A stretch of DNA of 64,000 nt from Pseudomonas siliginis (GTDB lineage Bacteria > Pseudomonadota > Gammaproteobacteria > Pseudomonadales > Pseudomonadaceae), in the NCBI RefSeq assembly GCF_019145195.1, contig NZ_JAHSTW010000007.1, positions 62,001 to 126,000 on the forward strand, in the 5' to 3' direction. Position numbers and translations under genes: made by a program. Below are positions 1 to 11,007 of this stretch, piece after piece (position 1 is the first letter of the stretch; each line of letters starts with the position of its first letter). Under the pieces are notes generated by a model that was not told where the DNA came from, did no database searches, and saw only the letters and a list, made by a program, of their open reading frames with translations.

Positions 1-1365
<1,365 letters not shown>

Positions 1366-1403
1366 TTAAATACTTTGTAGTAGCGGGAAAATGAACGGGG
1401 ATA

Positions 1404-1697
1404 TCAGCCTTCGATAACCGCGAGGATTTCGTTCTCGCTCATTACCAGCAGGTCTTCGCCATCGACTTTCACAGTGTTGCTGCCGGAGTAAGGACCGAAC
1501 ACAACCTTGTCGCCTTCCTTCACGGACAGTGCACGCACTTCACCGTTTTCCAGAGCTTTGCCCGGGCCTACAGCGAGAATCACACCGTGGTTGGCTTTTT
1601 CAGCAGCCGAACCTGGCAGGACGATACCGCCAGCGGTTTTCTTTTCTTCTTCGCTGCGACGGATGACGACGCGGTCATGCAGAGGACGAAGCTTCAT
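1404..1697 (-). CDS. groS: 10 kDa co-chaperonin GroES
   Basis: Heptameric lid of the GroEL chamber. The 97-residue product has the usual family length, begins [14 protein letters not shown] and contains the mobile-loop region [15 protein letters not shown] around residues 17-31. The ATG at 1697 is preceded by an AGGAGA-type ribosome site (TTAGGAGAGATCGACA). It is first in the groES-groEL operon, with a sigma-32-like promoter about 145 bp upstream. Confidence 0.98.
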   Translation of the reverse strand: MKLRPLHDRVVIRRSEEEKKTAGGIVLPGSAAEKANHGVILAVGPGKALENGEVRALSVKEGDKVVFGPYSGSNTVKVDGEDLLVMSENEILAVIEG

Positions 1698-1840
1698 TGT
1701 CGATCTCTCCTAATTGTGGTTTTCATCGGCCGGTGTAGTCCCGGCGGGTTTAACGAATCCGGCCTGCGCCGGTTGCGGTCCGTCGAGCGAACCGCGCAAG
1801 TCTGTCCGGTTTGAATACCGGAAACCTTTCGGTGACCGAT

Positions 1841-1868
1841 ACATAGGGGCGCACAAGCCGATTACAAG
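1841..1868 (-). promoter_or_regulatory. Sigma-32 (heat-shock) type promoter of groESL
   Basis: On the minus strand a -35-like CTTGTA (1868-1863) is followed by exactly 13 bp and a -10-like CCCCTATGT (1849-1841). The E. coli RpoH consensus is CTTGAA, 13-14 bp, CCCCATNT. Placement upstream of groES fits heat-shock control. Seen by eye only. Confidence 0.7.
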
Positions 1869-1922
1869 GGCTGGCGGAAAAAATTTTTCATCGCCACACA
1901 GTAAAAAAGCGCCATAAACGAG

Positions 1923-1944
1923 CACGGCACCCGCAGGTGCCGTG
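1923..1944 (-). terminator. Hairpin after fxsA
   Basis: A perfect 9-bp stem CACGGCACC / GGTGCCGTG with a 4-nt loop sits directly after the fxsA stop. The following minus-strand bases are only weakly T-rich, so termination is likely but may be partial. Confidence 0.55.
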
Positions 1945-1956
1945 TCGATGCTGATG

Positions 1957-2433
1957 TCACTTGTTGTCGCGGTGTTCGAACTCGCCTTCGATCACATTCG
2001 GCTCTCGACCGAGCGGCTCGCGCGGGGCCGGGCCGCCTCGGGGTTGCAGGTCGTCGGCGAAGGCACGCTGGCGCATGGCCTGATCTTCGGCGCGCTGGCG
2101 CATTTTGTTCGCCAGCAGACGACGGGTGACCGGCAACAGCATCACCAGACCGACCACGTCACTGATGAAGCCGGGAATGATCAACAGGCCGCCGGCCAGT
2201 GCCAGCATCAGGCCTTCGAGCATGGTCTGCGCGGGCAACTCGCCGCGATTCAGGCTTTCCCGGGCACGCAATGCGGTGGCCAGACCGGCGACGCGCAGCA
2301 CGAACACACCGAACATCGAGCCGAGAATGATCAGCAGCAGGGCCGGGAAGAACCCGATAGAGCCTGCCACTTTGACGAATACGAACAGCTCCAGCACTGG
2401 AAACAGCAGAAAGAGCAACAGAAAAGGGCGCAT
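1957..2433 (-). CDS. fxsA: FxsA family membrane protein
   Basis: Small inner-membrane protein; the E. coli homologue is known for suppressing F exclusion of phage T7, but its cellular role is unclear. The 158-residue product opens with a strongly hydrophobic segment (RPFLLLFLLFPVLELFVFVK), then further hydrophobic stretches near residues 25-50 and 75-100, and ends in a charged, Arg/Pro-rich cytoplasmic tail. The ATG at 2433 is preferred to a TTG one codon upstream. It lies upstream of groESL on the same strand, a common arrangement in Pseudomonas. Confidence 0.9.
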   Translation of the reverse strand: MRPFLLLFLLFPVLELFVFVKVAGSIGFFPALLLIILGSMFGVFVLRVAGLATALRARESLNRGELPAQTMLEGLMLALAGGLLIIPGFISDVVGLVMLLPVTRRLLANKMRQRAEDQAMRQRAFADDLQPRGGPAPREPLGREPNVIEGEFEHRDNK

Positions 2434-2504
2434 CAAAGTTTCCTCAACGCAAGAAATGCCTTGCAGTAAGCCTTAGATGACGTCGCCCTTGCGTGAATTC
2501 AAGC

Positions 2505-3230
2505 TTAACTTTGCGCTTTTTTCGGCCAGGACTGGGCGTGAGCCAGAGAAACCAAGGCCTCGCGCACTTGTGTCGGCGTATTACATGGCGCCGCGAAGGG
2601 CAACCAGTAGACGGCCTGACCGATGCGCAGGTGCATGCCTTCGCTGTCGATGCCGGCCAGTTGCGCCGGCGTGCTGTTGGGCAGCCCGGCCAGCTCGACG
2701 TAATGGGCGATGGCCTTGGCGTGATCGCTGTTCATGTGCTCGACCATGCTGATTTCAGCCTTGCCGGCGAACGGGTTGGCCAAGGTCAGATCGTCGATCC
2801 AGTGGATCGCACCAAAGCCGCCGATGTAGCGATGGCGCGCCGGATTGAGCACCCAGAAATCGAAATCGTGGGCCTGGTGATAATTCTGCGAGTCAGGGAA
2901 ATAGCGGTAATAGCGTTCGGCGGCAGCCTCGATGGCTGCCGGTTCTGCGAGCTTCTGCGCGTGGGCCAGATAGGTCAGCCGCCCGACCGCCTGCACATCG
3001 TCGGCCTCGCGCTCGCCCACCAGCATCGAGCACTTCGGATCTTTCTGCAGGTTATGCGTGTGCTGGGCGATGCGGCTGATCAGGATCAGCGGCCGACCTT
3101 GCTCGTCCAGGCAATACGGCACAACCGAGCCAAAGGGAAAACCCGGCATCGATTTGGAGTGGGTCGACAGCACTCCACGGTATTCCTTGAGAAGCAATTC
3201 TCGGGCATTCTTCGCCACTTCAGCGCTCAA
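2505..3230 (-). CDS. HugZ family protein (PNPOx-like fold, DUF2470 C-terminus)
   Basis: Member of the HugZ/HutZ family of split-barrel proteins; characterised relatives bind or degrade heme. The first about 150 of 241 residues form the flavin-reductase-like barrel (HSKSMPGFPFGSVVPY; LISRIAQHTHNLQKDP; CSMLVGERE). The last about 80 residues carry the DUF2470 signature MVEHMNSDHAKAIAHYV. The start is a TTG at 3230 with a GGAG ribosome site 7 nt upstream; no ATG fits the family N-terminus. Whether it acts on heme in this organism cannot be read from sequence. Confidence 0.85.
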   Translation of the reverse strand: MSAEVAKNARELLLKEYRGVLSTHSKSMPGFPFGSVVPYCLDEQGRPLILISRIAQHTHNLQKDPKCSMLVGEREADDVQAVGRLTYLAHAQKLAEPAAIEAAAERYYRYFPDSQNYHQAHDFDFWVLNPARHRYIGGFGAIHWIDDLTLANPFAGKAEISMVEHMNSDHAKAIAHYVELAGLPNSTPAQLAGIDSEGMHLRIGQAVYWLPFAAPCNTPTQVREALVSLAHAQSWPKKAQS

Positions 3231-3393
3231 TTTGTGACTCCTTAAATGGGTTCCGTCTAGAAAACGGACAGGCGCGCAGCGAAAAGTAACCGGCGCGCAT
3301 CGGGCAAATGTTCGTGTGCTACCAGGCCGGACCGGTGCCGATCGAGCGTTGCCGACAACAAAAACAACTCAGACCTGCCAGCGGGACATGCGA

Positions 3394-4152
3394 ATGCAAC
3401 TCAACGACAAAGTAATCATTATCACCGGCGGTTGCCAGGGTTTGGGCCGTTCCATGGCCGAGTATTTCGCCGGCAAGGGCGCGAAACTGGCCTTGGTCGA
3501 TCTGAATCAGGAAAAACTCGACGCCGCCGTGGCCGCCTGCAAAGCCAAAGGTGTCGAAGCGCGCAGCTACCTGTGCAACGTCGCCAATGAAGAACAGGTC
3601 GAGCATATGGTCGCGCAAGTGGCCGCAGACTTCGGCGCCATCCACGGCCTGATCAACAACGCCGGGATCCTGCGCGATGGTCTGTTGTTGAAGGTCAAGG
3701 ACGGTGAGATGACCAAGATGAGCCTGGCGCAGTGGCAGGCGGTGATCGATGTCAACCTGACCGGCGTGTTCCTCTGCACCCGTGAGGTGGCGGCGAAGAT
3801 GGTCGAGCTGAAGAACAGCGGCGCGATAATCAATATTTCGTCGATCTCCCGCGCAGGCAACGTCGGGCAGACCAACTATTCCGCAGCCAAGGCTGGCGTC
3901 GCGGCAGCGACCGTAACCTGGGCGAAGGAGCTGGCGCGTTACGGCATTCGCGTCGCGGGCATTGCGCCGGGCTTCATCGAAACCGAAATGACTTTGGGCA
4001 TGAAACCGGAAGCGCTGGAGAAGATGACGTCGGGCATTCCGCTCAAGCGCATGGGCAAGCCGGAAGAAATCGCCCATTCGGCGGCGTATATCTTCGAGAA
4101 CGACTACTACACCGGGCGGATTCTGGAGATGGATGGCGGCTTGCGCATCTGA
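3394..4152 (+). CDS. SDR family oxidoreductase (FabG-like)
   Basis: NAD(P)-dependent short-chain dehydrogenase/reductase of 252 residues. The cofactor motif TGGCQGLG lies near the N-terminus, then NNAG near residue 88, the catalytic Ser ([10 protein letters not shown]) and the YSAAK Tyr/Lys pair. The C-terminal [15 protein letters not shown] loop resembles 3-oxoacyl-ACP reductases. The ATG at 3394 has a GCGGGA ribosome site 7 nt upstream; the longer reading from 3316 would add about 26 unrelated residues. The substrate is unknown. A REPIN follows 18 bp downstream. Confidence 0.9.
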   Translation: MQLNDKVIIITGGCQGLGRSMAEYFAGKGAKLALVDLNQEKLDAAVAACKAKGVEARSYLCNVANEEQVEHMVAQVAADFGAIHGLINNAGILRDGLLLKVKDGEMTKMSLAQWQAVIDVNLTGVFLCTREVAAKMVELKNSGAIINISSISRAGNVGQTNYSAAKAGVAAATVTWAKELARYGIRVAGIAPGFIETEMTLGMKPEALEKMTSGIPLKRMGKPEEIAHSAAYIFENDYYTGRILEMDGGLRI

Positions 4153-4170
4153 CTGTCACCCTGAAACAAA

Positions 4171-4260
4171 TGTGGGAGCGAGCCTGCTCGCGAATGCGGT
4201 GTGTCATTCAACCCATTGGTTGTCTGATCTACCGCTTTCGCGAGCAGGCTCGCTCCCACA
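4171..4260. repeat. REPIN, GAGCGAGCC class, 90 bp
   Basis: Two inverted REP arms (TGTGGGAGCGAGCCTGCTCG and its reverse complement) flank about 40 bp of unique DNA. The arms match those at 26045, 31164 and 44290. It lies between the convergent SDR and apbC genes and may also serve as a transcript end. Confidence 0.9.
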
Positions 4261-4283
4261 GGTTTTTCAGCGCTGCTGATGGA

Positions 4284-5378
4284 TCAATCGTCGCTGATGG
4301 TGATATTCGGCATCGCCGGCGTGGCCGCTTCCTGCAAGACAATGCGCGCGCCGACGTGGCGGGCCAGTTCCTGATAGACCATGGCGATCTGGCTGTCCGG
4401 CTCGGCGATCACGGTTGGCTTGCCGCCATCGGCCTGTTCGCGGATCAGCATCGACAGCGGCAGCGAGGCCAGCAATTCGACGCCGTACTGGGTGGCCAGT
4501 TTCTCGCCACCACCTTCACCGAACAGATGCTCGGCATGCCCGCAGTTAGAGCAGATGTGCACCGCCATGTTTTCCACCACGCCGAGCACCGGAATGTTGA
4601 CCTTGCGGAACATTTCCACGCCTTTGCGTGCGTCGAGCAGTGCCAGATCCTGCGGCGTGGTGACGATCACCGCACCCGCCACAGGGACTTTCTGCGCCAG
4701 GGTCAGCTGGATGTCGCCGGTGCCTGGCGGCATGTCGATGACCAGATAATCCAGATCGCCCCACGCGGTTTGCGTGACCAGTTGCAGCAGCGCCCCGGAA
4801 ACCATCGGCCCGCGCCAGACCATCGGCGTGTTGTCGTCGGTCAGGAAGGCCATCGACATGACTTCCACGCCGTGAGCCTTGAGCGGCACGAACCACTTCT
4901 GATCCTTGACCTCGGGCCGGGTGCGCTCGGGAATGCCGAACATGATGCCCTGGCTCGGGCCGTAGATATCGGCATCGAGGATGCCGACCTTGGCACCTTC
5001 CCGGGCCAGCGCCAGCGCGAGGTTGGCAGCCGTAGTGGATTTGCCCACTCCGCCCTTGCCGGAAGCGACGGCGACGACGTTCTTGACGTTGGCCAGCCCG
5101 GGAATCTGTGCCTGGGCCTTGTGCGCGGCGATCACGCTGGTGACCTCGACGCGAGCGATGACCACGCCGTCGAGGTTTTCGATGGCCAGTTGCAGCAATT
5201 GCGCCCAACCGCTCTTGAACAGGCCGGCGGCGTAGCCGATTTCCAGCTGCACATTGACGCGGTCACCGATGATCTCGATGTTTTTCACGCACCCGGCGCT
5301 GACCGGGTCCTGGTTCAGGTAAGGGTCGGTGTATTGGCTGAGGACGGCTTCCACCGCTGCGCGAGTGACGGCGCTCAT
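4284..5378 (-). CDS. apbC: Iron-sulfur cluster carrier protein ApbC/Mrp
   Basis: P-loop ATPase that binds and transfers Fe-S clusters to apo-proteins in the cytoplasm. It has an N-terminal MIP18-like domain (residues 1-80), a deviant Walker A GKGGVGKSTTAANL near residue 100, the DMPPGTGD segment, and the cluster-binding pair CSNC in the C-terminal part (HICSNCGHAEHLFGEGG). At 364 residues the length is normal. The ATG at 5378 has a CGGAG ribosome site 7 nt upstream; a TTG 18 bp further out is less likely. Divergent from metG, as in many gamma-proteobacteria. Confidence 0.95.
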   Translation of the reverse strand: MSAVTRAAVEAVLSQYTDPYLNQDPVSAGCVKNIEIIGDRVNVQLEIGYAAGLFKSGWAQLLQLAIENLDGVVIARVEVTSVIAAHKAQAQIPGLANVKNVVAVASGKGGVGKSTTAANLALALAREGAKVGILDADIYGPSQGIMFGIPERTRPEVKDQKWFVPLKAHGVEVMSMAFLTDDNTPMVWRGPMVSGALLQLVTQTAWGDLDYLVIDMPPGTGDIQLTLAQKVPVAGAVIVTTPQDLALLDARKGVEMFRKVNIPVLGVVENMAVHICSNCGHAEHLFGEGGGEKLATQYGVELLASLPLSMLIREQADGGKPTVIAEPDSQIAMVYQELARHVGARIVLQEAATPAMPNITISDD

Positions 5379-5698
5379 GGGCAACTCCGATAACAAGACT
5401 GGAAAAGATGGCGGCTATCGTACGCTGGACACCGATTTGAGGCGAACAGATTACTTGCGCTGAAAAGCCACTGTGGTGAGGGGATTTATTCCCGTTCGGC
5501 TGCGCAGCCGCCCCAAAACTTCCGCCCCCGGTACGTCAGGAGCTGCGTGTGTAACGATATCCACGACTGCTGCGCAGCCGAACGGGGATAAATCCCCTCA
5601 CCACACGAGCTCTCAAAGTACCCAGTGGCGCAGGGGTGAAAAATATGCGCCGGCGCTTTATAGTGGCCGACCTCCGTTTCATCAAGTAGCGAAGCCCC
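5379..5698. other. Intergenic region between apbC and metG
   Basis: About 320 bp. It holds the divergent promoters of the two genes, which I could not pin to clear boxes, and a 132-bp REPIN at 5473-5604. No gene was found. Confidence 0.7.
5473..5604. repeat. REPIN, GAGGGGATTTATCCCC class, 132 bp
   Basis: Inverted arms GTGGTGAGGGGATTTATTCC and GGGATAAATCCCCTCACCAC enclose inner GCTGCGCAGCC arms and a variable core. It is the same class and length as the array at 51034-51728 next to the RAYT gene, with GTGGTGAG instead of GTGGCGAG at both tips. Confidence 0.9.
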
Positions 5699-7750
5699 AT
5701 GTCCGAGCCACGCAAGATCCTCGTCACCAGCGCCCTGCCCTACGCCAACGGTTCGATCCACCTTGGCCACATGCTGGAATACATCCAGACCGATATGTGG
5801 GTGCGCTTCCAGAAGCATCGCGGCAACCAATGCATCTATGTCTGCGCCGACGACGCCCACGGTTCGGCGATCATGCTGCGCGCGGAAAAGGAAGGCATCA
5901 CCCCGGAACAACTGATCGCCAACGTGCAGGCTGAACACAGCGCCGACTTTGCCGACTTCCTTGTCGATTTCGACAATTTCCACTCCACTCACGCCGAAGA
6001 AAACCGTGAGCTGTCGAGCCAGATCTACCTCAAGCTGCGTGACGCCGGGCACATCGCCCAGCGCTCGATCACCCAGTATTTCGACCCGGAAAAGAAAATG
6101 TTCCTGGCCGACCGCTTCATCAAAGGCACCTGCCCGAAATGCGGCACCGAAGACCAGTACGGCGACAACTGCGAAAAATGCGGCGCGACCTACGCACCGA
6201 CCGACCTGAAGGATCCGAAGTCGGCGATCTCCGGCGCCACCCCGGTGCTCAAGGATTCCCAGCACTTCTTCTTCAAGCTGCCGGACTTCCAGGAAATGCT
6301 CCAGGCCTGGACCCGCAGCGGCACCCTGCAGGACGCCGTGGCCAACAAGATCGCCGAATGGCTGGATGCCGGCCTGCAGCAGTGGGACATCTCGCGCGAT
6401 GCGCCGTACTTCGGCTTCGAGATTCCGGGCGAGCCGGGCAAGTATTTCTACGTCTGGCTGGATGCGCCGATCGGTTACATGGCCAGCTTCAAGAACCTCT
6501 GCAACCGCACGCCGGAGCTGGACTTCGACGCGTTCTGGGGCAAGGACTCGACTGCCGAGCTGTACCATTTCATCGGCAAGGACATCGTCAATTTCCACGC
6601 GCTGTTCTGGCCAGCCATGCTCGAAGGCGCCGGCTACCGCAAGCCGACCGGCATCAACGTGCACGGCTACCTGACCGTCAATGGTCAAAAAATGTCCAAG
6701 TCGCGCGGCACCTTCATCAAGGCCCGCACTTATCTGGATCATCTGTCGCCGGAATACCTGCGCTACTACTACGCGGCCAAGCTTGGCCGTGGCGTCGACG
6801 ACCTCGACCTGAACCTCGAAGACTTCGTGCAGAAGGTCAACTCCGACCTGGTCGGCAAAGTGGTCAACATCGCCAGCCGTTGCGCCGGGTTTATCCACAA
6901 AGGCAACGGCGGCCTGCTGGTCGACAACAATGCCGCGCCGGAGCTGACCGAGGCCTTCCTCGCCGCCGCGCCGAGCATTGCCGACGCCTACGAGGCCCGC
7001 GATTTTGCCCGCGCCATGCGTGAAATCATGGCCCTGGCTGACCGCGCCAACGCGTGGATCGCCGACAAGGCCCCGTGGTCGCTGAACAAGCAGGAAGGCA
7101 AGCAGGATGAAGTCCAGGCGATCTGCGCCACCGGCATCAACCTGTTCCGCCAGTTGGTGATCTTCCTCAAACCGGTACTGCCGCTGCTGGCCGCTGATGC
7201 CGAGGCGTTCCTCAACGTCGCGCCGCTGACCTGGAATGACCACACCACCCTGCTGGCTAATCACCAGCTCAACGAATTCAAACCGTTGATGACCCGCATC
7301 GACCCGGTAAAAGTGCAAGCCATGACCGACGCATCGAAAGAAGACCTGACCGCCAGCCAGACCGACACCGGCGAAGCCAAGCCTGCGGGCAACGGCGAAC
7401 TGGCCAAGGATCCGCTGTCGCCGGAAATCGATTTCGACGCCTTTGCCGCCATCGATTTGCGCGTCGCTTTGATCGTCAAGGCCGAACACGTCGAAGGCGC
7501 CGACAAGCTGCTGCGCCTGACCCTCGACATCGGTGACGAACAACGCAACGTGTTCTCCGGGATCAAGAGCGCGTATCCGGACCCGTCCAAGCTCGACGGT
7601 CGCCTGACCATGATGATTGCCAACCTCAAGCCACGGAAAATGAAGTTCGGTATTTCCGAAGGCATGGTGATGGCGGCGGGCCCTGGTGGTGAAGAGATTT
7701 ACCTGCTGAGCCCGGACAGCGGCGCCAAGCCGGGTCAGCGCATCAAGTAA
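5699..7750 (+). CDS. metG: Methionyl-tRNA synthetase
   Basis: Charges tRNA-Met in the cytoplasm. The 683-residue protein has the class I HIGH-type motif in [10 protein letters not shown] (about residues 18-27), a zinc-binding knuckle ([18 protein letters not shown], about residues 145-162), the KMSKS loop in [10 protein letters not shown] and a C-terminal EMAPII-like tRNA-binding domain (from about residue 575, [20 protein letters not shown]). Length matches the dimeric bacterial type. Followed by a strong terminator. Confidence 0.98.
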   Translation: MSEPRKILVTSALPYANGSIHLGHMLEYIQTDMWVRFQKHRGNQCIYVCADDAHGSAIMLRAEKEGITPEQLIANVQAEHSADFADFLVDFDNFHSTHAEENRELSSQIYLKLRDAGHIAQRSITQYFDPEKKMFLADRFIKGTCPKCGTEDQYGDNCEKCGATYAPTDLKDPKSAISGATPVLKDSQHFFFKLPDFQEMLQAWTRSGTLQDAVANKIAEWLDAGLQQWDISRDAPYFGFEIPGEPGKYFYVWLDAPIGYMASFKNLCNRTPELDFDAFWGKDSTAELYHFIGKDIVNFHALFWPAMLEGAGYRKPTGINVHGYLTVNGQKMSKSRGTFIKARTYLDHLSPEYLRYYYAAKLGRGVDDLDLNLEDFVQKVNSDLVGKVVNIASRCAGFIHKGNGGLLVDNNAAPELTEAFLAAAPSIADAYEARDFARAMREIMALADRANAWIADKAPWSLNKQEGKQDEVQAICATGINLFRQLVIFLKPVLPLLAADAEAFLNVAPLTWNDHTTLLANHQLNEFKPLMTRIDPVKVQAMTDASKEDLTASQTDTGEAKPAGNGELAKDPLSPEIDFDAFAAIDLRVALIVKAEHVEGADKLLRLTLDIGDEQRNVFSGIKSAYPDPSKLDGRLTMMIANLKPRKMKFGISEGMVMAAGPGGEEIYLLSPDSGAKPGQRIK

Positions 7751-7767
7751 GAGGTTGCCGTAAAACG

Positions 7768-7804
7768 ATCCCACCGACGTGCTCTGCATGCCGGTGGGAT
7801 TTTT
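7768..7804 (+). terminator. Rho-independent terminator of metG
   Basis: Stem ATCCCACCG / CGGTGGGAT followed by TTTT, 17 bp after the metG stop. Confidence 0.85.
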
Positions 7805-7864
7805 CATATCTGGCCCGATAGTGCCTACCCTTAAGAGACACCCGCCCGTTTCGCTGGCAGAACC

Positions 7865-8434
7865 ATGACCGAACTCGTGTTAACGCTGATCAGTGCTGCG
7901 CTGCTCAACAACTTGGTGTTGCACTGGCCGCTGGGCGTCGCTCCGCTGTTGGCGGGCAGCCGACGCCAGGTCCATGCGCTGGGGTTGGCGACGTTGTGCC
8001 TGATGGTGGTGGTCGGCGTTATCGGTCAGGCGATCTGGCAGTGGATACTGCTGCCGTTGCAGCTTGAAGCGCTGCGCCTGTTCGTGTTTCTGCCATTGAG
8101 TGTGTTGTTGATCGCGCCGCTGCTGAAGCTGCTGGCGCGCAGTCTGCCGGTTTGGCCGTTCGCTGGATTGTGGCCGCTGCTGTTCGGCAATGCCGGCGTA
8201 CTCGGGCTGGCGTTGATCAATGCGCAAAACGATCATGGCCTGCTGCACGCGACAGCTTTGAGTTTGGGTGCAGGGCTGGGTTTCTGGCTGGTATTGAGTG
8301 TGTTCTGCGACCTGCGCGAGCGCACGGTCGACAACGATATTCCCCTGCCCTTTCGCGGCCTGCCGATCGATCTGATCAGCGCTGGACTGGTCGCAGTGAT
8401 TTTTCTCGGATTCAGTGGATTGATCAAAACATGA
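7865..8434 (+). CDS. rnfA: Electron transport complex subunit RnfA/RsxA
   Basis: Integral membrane subunit of the Rnf/Rsx complex, which couples electron transfer between NADH and ferredoxin to ion movement; in enteric bacteria the complex also keeps SoxR reduced. The 189-residue product has about six hydrophobic helices and the family start [18 protein letters not shown]. Its stop overlaps the rnfB start (ATGA at 8431). Compared with typical RnfA (about 193 residues, with a conserved Cys in the first helix) the sequence is divergent: that helix has no Cys. Confidence 0.85.
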   Translation: MTELVLTLISAALLNNLVLHWPLGVAPLLAGSRRQVHALGLATLCLMVVVGVIGQAIWQWILLPLQLEALRLFVFLPLSVLLIAPLLKLLARSLPVWPFAGLWPLLFGNAGVLGLALINAQNDHGLLHATALSLGAGLGFWLVLSVFCDLRERTVDNDIPLPFRGLPIDLISAGLVAVIFLGFSGLIKT

Positions 8435-9435
8435 GTCTGATTCAACGCATCGATGCCCTGCTGCCGCAGACCCAATGTGGCAAGTGCGGCCATCCCGGAT
8501 GCAAACCCTATGCGCAAGGCATTGTTGATGGCGAGCCGATCAACAAGTGCCCGCCGGGCGGCGAGGAGACTATCGCCGCCCTGGCCGATCTGTTGAAAAT
8601 ACCGGTCCTGGAACTGGACATCAGCCGTGGCCCGGCACCGCCGCAAATCGCCTTCATCCGCGAGGCCGAATGCATCGGCTGCACCAAATGCATTCAGGCC
8701 TGCCCGGTCGACGCCATCGTCGGCGCGGCAAAACTCATGCACACGGTGCTGATCGACGAGTGCACTGGTTGTGATCTGTGCGTTGCGCCGTGCCCTGTCG
8801 ACTGCATAGAAATGCATCCTTTGCCTGCGAACACGATCCCAGTGGTTGGCGGTCTCGCCTTCGATCTCGAAGAACAGCGCGCCCGCGCGATCAAACGTGA
8901 CCACGCGCGCCAGCGTTTCGAGCGACGCAACCAACGCTTGCTGCGTGAAGAACAGCAAAAGCAGGCTGAACGTGAAGCGCGAGCCGCGCGTGCGGTACAA
9001 CCGCAAGTATCGACCGGCGACCCGGTGCAGGCTGCGCTGGAGCGGGTGCGTGCGCAAAAAGCCGCGAACGCTGATGCGGCGCTGAAGAAGGCCAAGGTCG
9101 ATGTGGCGATGAGTCGAGCGCAACTGCACAAATCGCTGAAAGCCTTCGGTCACCCGCCTACGTTCGAGCAGCAGTCGCAATTGATCGTCCTGCAGCAACA
9201 ATTCGAAGCCGCCGAGCAGGCGCTGGCGAACCTGGAAAGCAGCCAACCGGCAATTCCCGCCGTTCCCGCACCGACCAACGACACCGAACTGAAGCGAGCC
9301 AAGATCCAGTTGGCCATGCGCCGCGCCGAATTGAAAAAAGCTCAGGCAGCGGAGGCTGCGCCGGAGCAGATCGCAGCACTGGAGCAAGCCGTGAGTGACG
9401 CCGAGCGCCGGGTGCAAGACCATGCCGCCCCTTGA
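8431..9435 (+). CDS. rnfB: Atypical RnfB-like ferredoxin subunit, no membrane anchor, RnfC-like C-terminal tail
   Basis: The 334-residue protein begins directly at the Fe-S domain: [20 protein letters not shown], with C16, C19, C24 and C40 forming the RnfB 4Fe-4S motif. Two ferredoxin clusters follow (C81/84/87/91 and C111/114/117/121). Canonical RnfB has an N-terminal transmembrane helix before this domain, and it is absent here. After about residue 150 comes a charged Ala/Arg/Gln-rich region with two copies of a roughly 50-residue helical repeat ([19 protein letters not shown] and [19 protein letters not shown]). Such tails are normally found at the C-terminus of gamma-proteobacterial RnfC. 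The start overlaps rnfA and the end overlaps rnfD, so no rnfC can lie between. This may be a natural fusion by deletion of rnfC, or a lineage-specific design. Confidence 0.85.
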   Translation: MSLIQRIDALLPQTQCGKCGHPGCKPYAQGIVDGEPINKCPPGGEETIAALADLLKIPVLELDISRGPAPPQIAFIREAECIGCTKCIQACPVDAIVGAAKLMHTVLIDECTGCDLCVAPCPVDCIEMHPLPANTIPVVGGLAFDLEEQRARAIKRDHARQRFERRNQRLLREEQQKQAEREARAARAVQPQVSTGDPVQAALERVRAQKAANADAALKKAKVDVAMSRAQLHKSLKAFGHPPTFEQQSQLIVLQQQFEAAEQALANLESSQPAIPAVPAPTNDTELKRAKIQLAMRRAELKKAQAAEAAPEQIAALEQAVSDAERRVQDHAAP

Positions 9436-10405
9436 GCCAGTGGACGATCGCCTGCAACAGGCGATGAACACCGTGCTGCTGGCCGCTTTGCCGGGTCTGC
9501 TCGCATTATTCTGGCTGTATGGCTGGGGCGTGTTGATCAACCTTTCCCTGGCGGTTGTCAGTGCTTTGCTCGTCGAAGCGGGCGTCGCCTGTCTGCGTCG
9601 GCAAACGGTGCAAGCGGCAATGCGTGATGGCAGCGCGCTGGTCAGTGCGATGTTGCTGGCCGCCGCGCTGCCGGCTTATTGCCCTTGGTGGCTGACGGTC
9701 ATTGCGACCGCTTCAGGTCTGTTGTTCGGCAAACATCTGTATGGCGGCGTCGGCAAAAACCCGTTCAACCCGGCGATGCTTGGCTTTGTCCTGAGCATGG
9801 TGCTGTTCCCGCAAGCGATGACCCATTGGCCCGCTCATGGCCTGGACTTTCTTGCGGCGCTGCAACAGGTTTTCAGTCCAGCGCAGGCGCCGGACGCTTG
9901 GGTGCAAGCCACGGCACTGGACAGTCTGCGCATCAATAAAAGCCTGACCATGCAGGAGCTGTTCGCCAGCAACCCGGCTTTCGGCCGTTTCGGCGGGCGC
10001 GGTGTGGAATGGGTGAATCTGGCGTTTCTGCTCGGCGGCCTGTGGCTGTTGCAGCGGCGGATCTTTTCCTGGCACGCACCGGTGGGCATGCTCGCCAGTC
10101 TGTTCGTCATCAGCCTGTTGTGCTGGAACGGATCGGGTTCGGATTCCCATGGTTCGCCGCTGTTTCATCTGCTCAGCGGCGCGACCATGCTCGGTGCATT
10201 TTTTATCGTGACAGAACCTGTGTCCGGCGCGAAAAGCGCCCTTGCCCGCCTGCTGTTCGGTGTTGGCGTCGGCCTGCTGACTTATCTGATTCGCACGTGG
10301 GGTGGTTACCCGGACGGCGTCGCGTTTGCGGTGTTGCTGATGAATCTTCTGGTGCCGGCACTCGAACGCTTCGCCCTCAGCCGCCAATCGAAGGTGAACG
10401 CGTGA
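9422..10405 (+). CDS. rnfD: Electron transport complex subunit RnfD
   Basis: Membrane flavoprotein subunit of Rnf. It is 327 residues with about eight to nine hydrophobic helices, the family segment [19 protein letters not shown], and the SGAT motif in HLLSGATML, where Thr255 would carry covalent FMN. The ATG at 9422 overlaps the end of rnfB by 14 bp. A further Met at 9464 is possible, but the earlier one keeps the cytoplasmic N-terminus. It sits directly after rnfB, where rnfC would be expected. Confidence 0.88.
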   Translation: MPPLEPVDDRLQQAMNTVLLAALPGLLALFWLYGWGVLINLSLAVVSALLVEAGVACLRRQTVQAAMRDGSALVSAMLLAAALPAYCPWWLTVIATASGLLFGKHLYGGVGKNPFNPAMLGFVLSMVLFPQAMTHWPAHGLDFLAALQQVFSPAQAPDAWVQATALDSLRINKSLTMQELFASNPAFGRFGGRGVEWVNLAFLLGGLWLLQRRIFSWHAPVGMLASLFVISLLCWNGSGSDSHGSPLFHLLSGATMLGAFFIVTEPVSGAKSALARLLFGVGVGLLTYLIRTWGGYPDGVAFAVLLMNLLVPALERFALSRQSKVNA

Positions 10406-11007
10406 ACCGCTCAGCGAGTGTCGCGACGGTGGTGCTGCTGGCACTCGTTGGCGTGAGTGCGACATACGTGTTGCAGCGCAGCAGTGCACCGCAGATTGCC
10501 AGCGAGCAGCGCTTGCTCGACAGCCGCAAATTGCTTGATGTCATGCCTGCCGCGCTCTACGACAATCAGCCGCTGGAGCAACCGCTGACGCTCGCCGAGC
10601 CTGCTTTGCGCCATAGCACGCTGTCGGGCGGCTATCGAGCGACCCGCTCCGGACAGACAGTCGCAGTGCTGTTGCGCAGTCGCAGTGAAGGTTACGCAGG
10701 TACTCTGGAACTGCTGATTGCCATTGATGCTAATGGCAAACTTTTAGGCGTGAAAACCCTTGAGCAGCGCGAAACGCCAGGGTTGGGTGGTTACATCGGT
10801 GAATGGCCGAATGCCTGGCTTCAGGCCTTCGTCGGCAAATCCCGTACTGAGCCGACAGACGCCGGTTGGGCGCTGAAAAAGGATCAGGGGCAGTTCGATC
10901 AGATCGCTGGCGCGACCATTACCTCCCGTGCCGCCATTGACGCAATTCATGACGCACTGCGTTATTTCGACGAGCATCGGGCGCTGCTGTTGGGGACTGG
11001 CCCATGA
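10402..11007 (+). CDS. rnfG: Electron transport complex subunit RnfG (GTG start)
   Basis: Periplasmic FMN-carrying subunit anchored by one N-terminal helix (about residues 5-23). The 201-residue product has the flavinylation motif DQIAGAT, with Thr172 as the expected FMN attachment site. ETPGLGGYIGEW is the other family signature. It starts with GTG at 10402, overlapping the rnfD stop (GTGA). Covalent flavin needs an ApbE transferase, which is not in this window. Confidence 0.88.
   Translation: MNRSASVATVVLLALVGVSATYVLQRSSAPQIASEQRLLDSRKLLDVMPAALYDNQPLEQPLTLAEPALRHSTLSGGYRATRSGQTVAVLLRSRSEGYAGTLELLIAIDANGKLLGVKTLEQRETPGLGGYIGEWPNAWLQAFVGKSRTEPTDAGWALKKDQGQFDQIAGATITSRAAIDAIHDALRYFDEHRALLLGTGP

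Noticed and set aside
5486..7807. 773-codon minus-strand open frame opposite metG
   Set aside because: It covers the whole of metG in antisense and also runs through a REPIN; an artefact of codon bias.
9379..9435. Search for an rnfC remnant between rnfB and rnfD
   Set aside because: The two genes overlap, so there is no room; only the RnfC-like tail fused to RnfB is seen.
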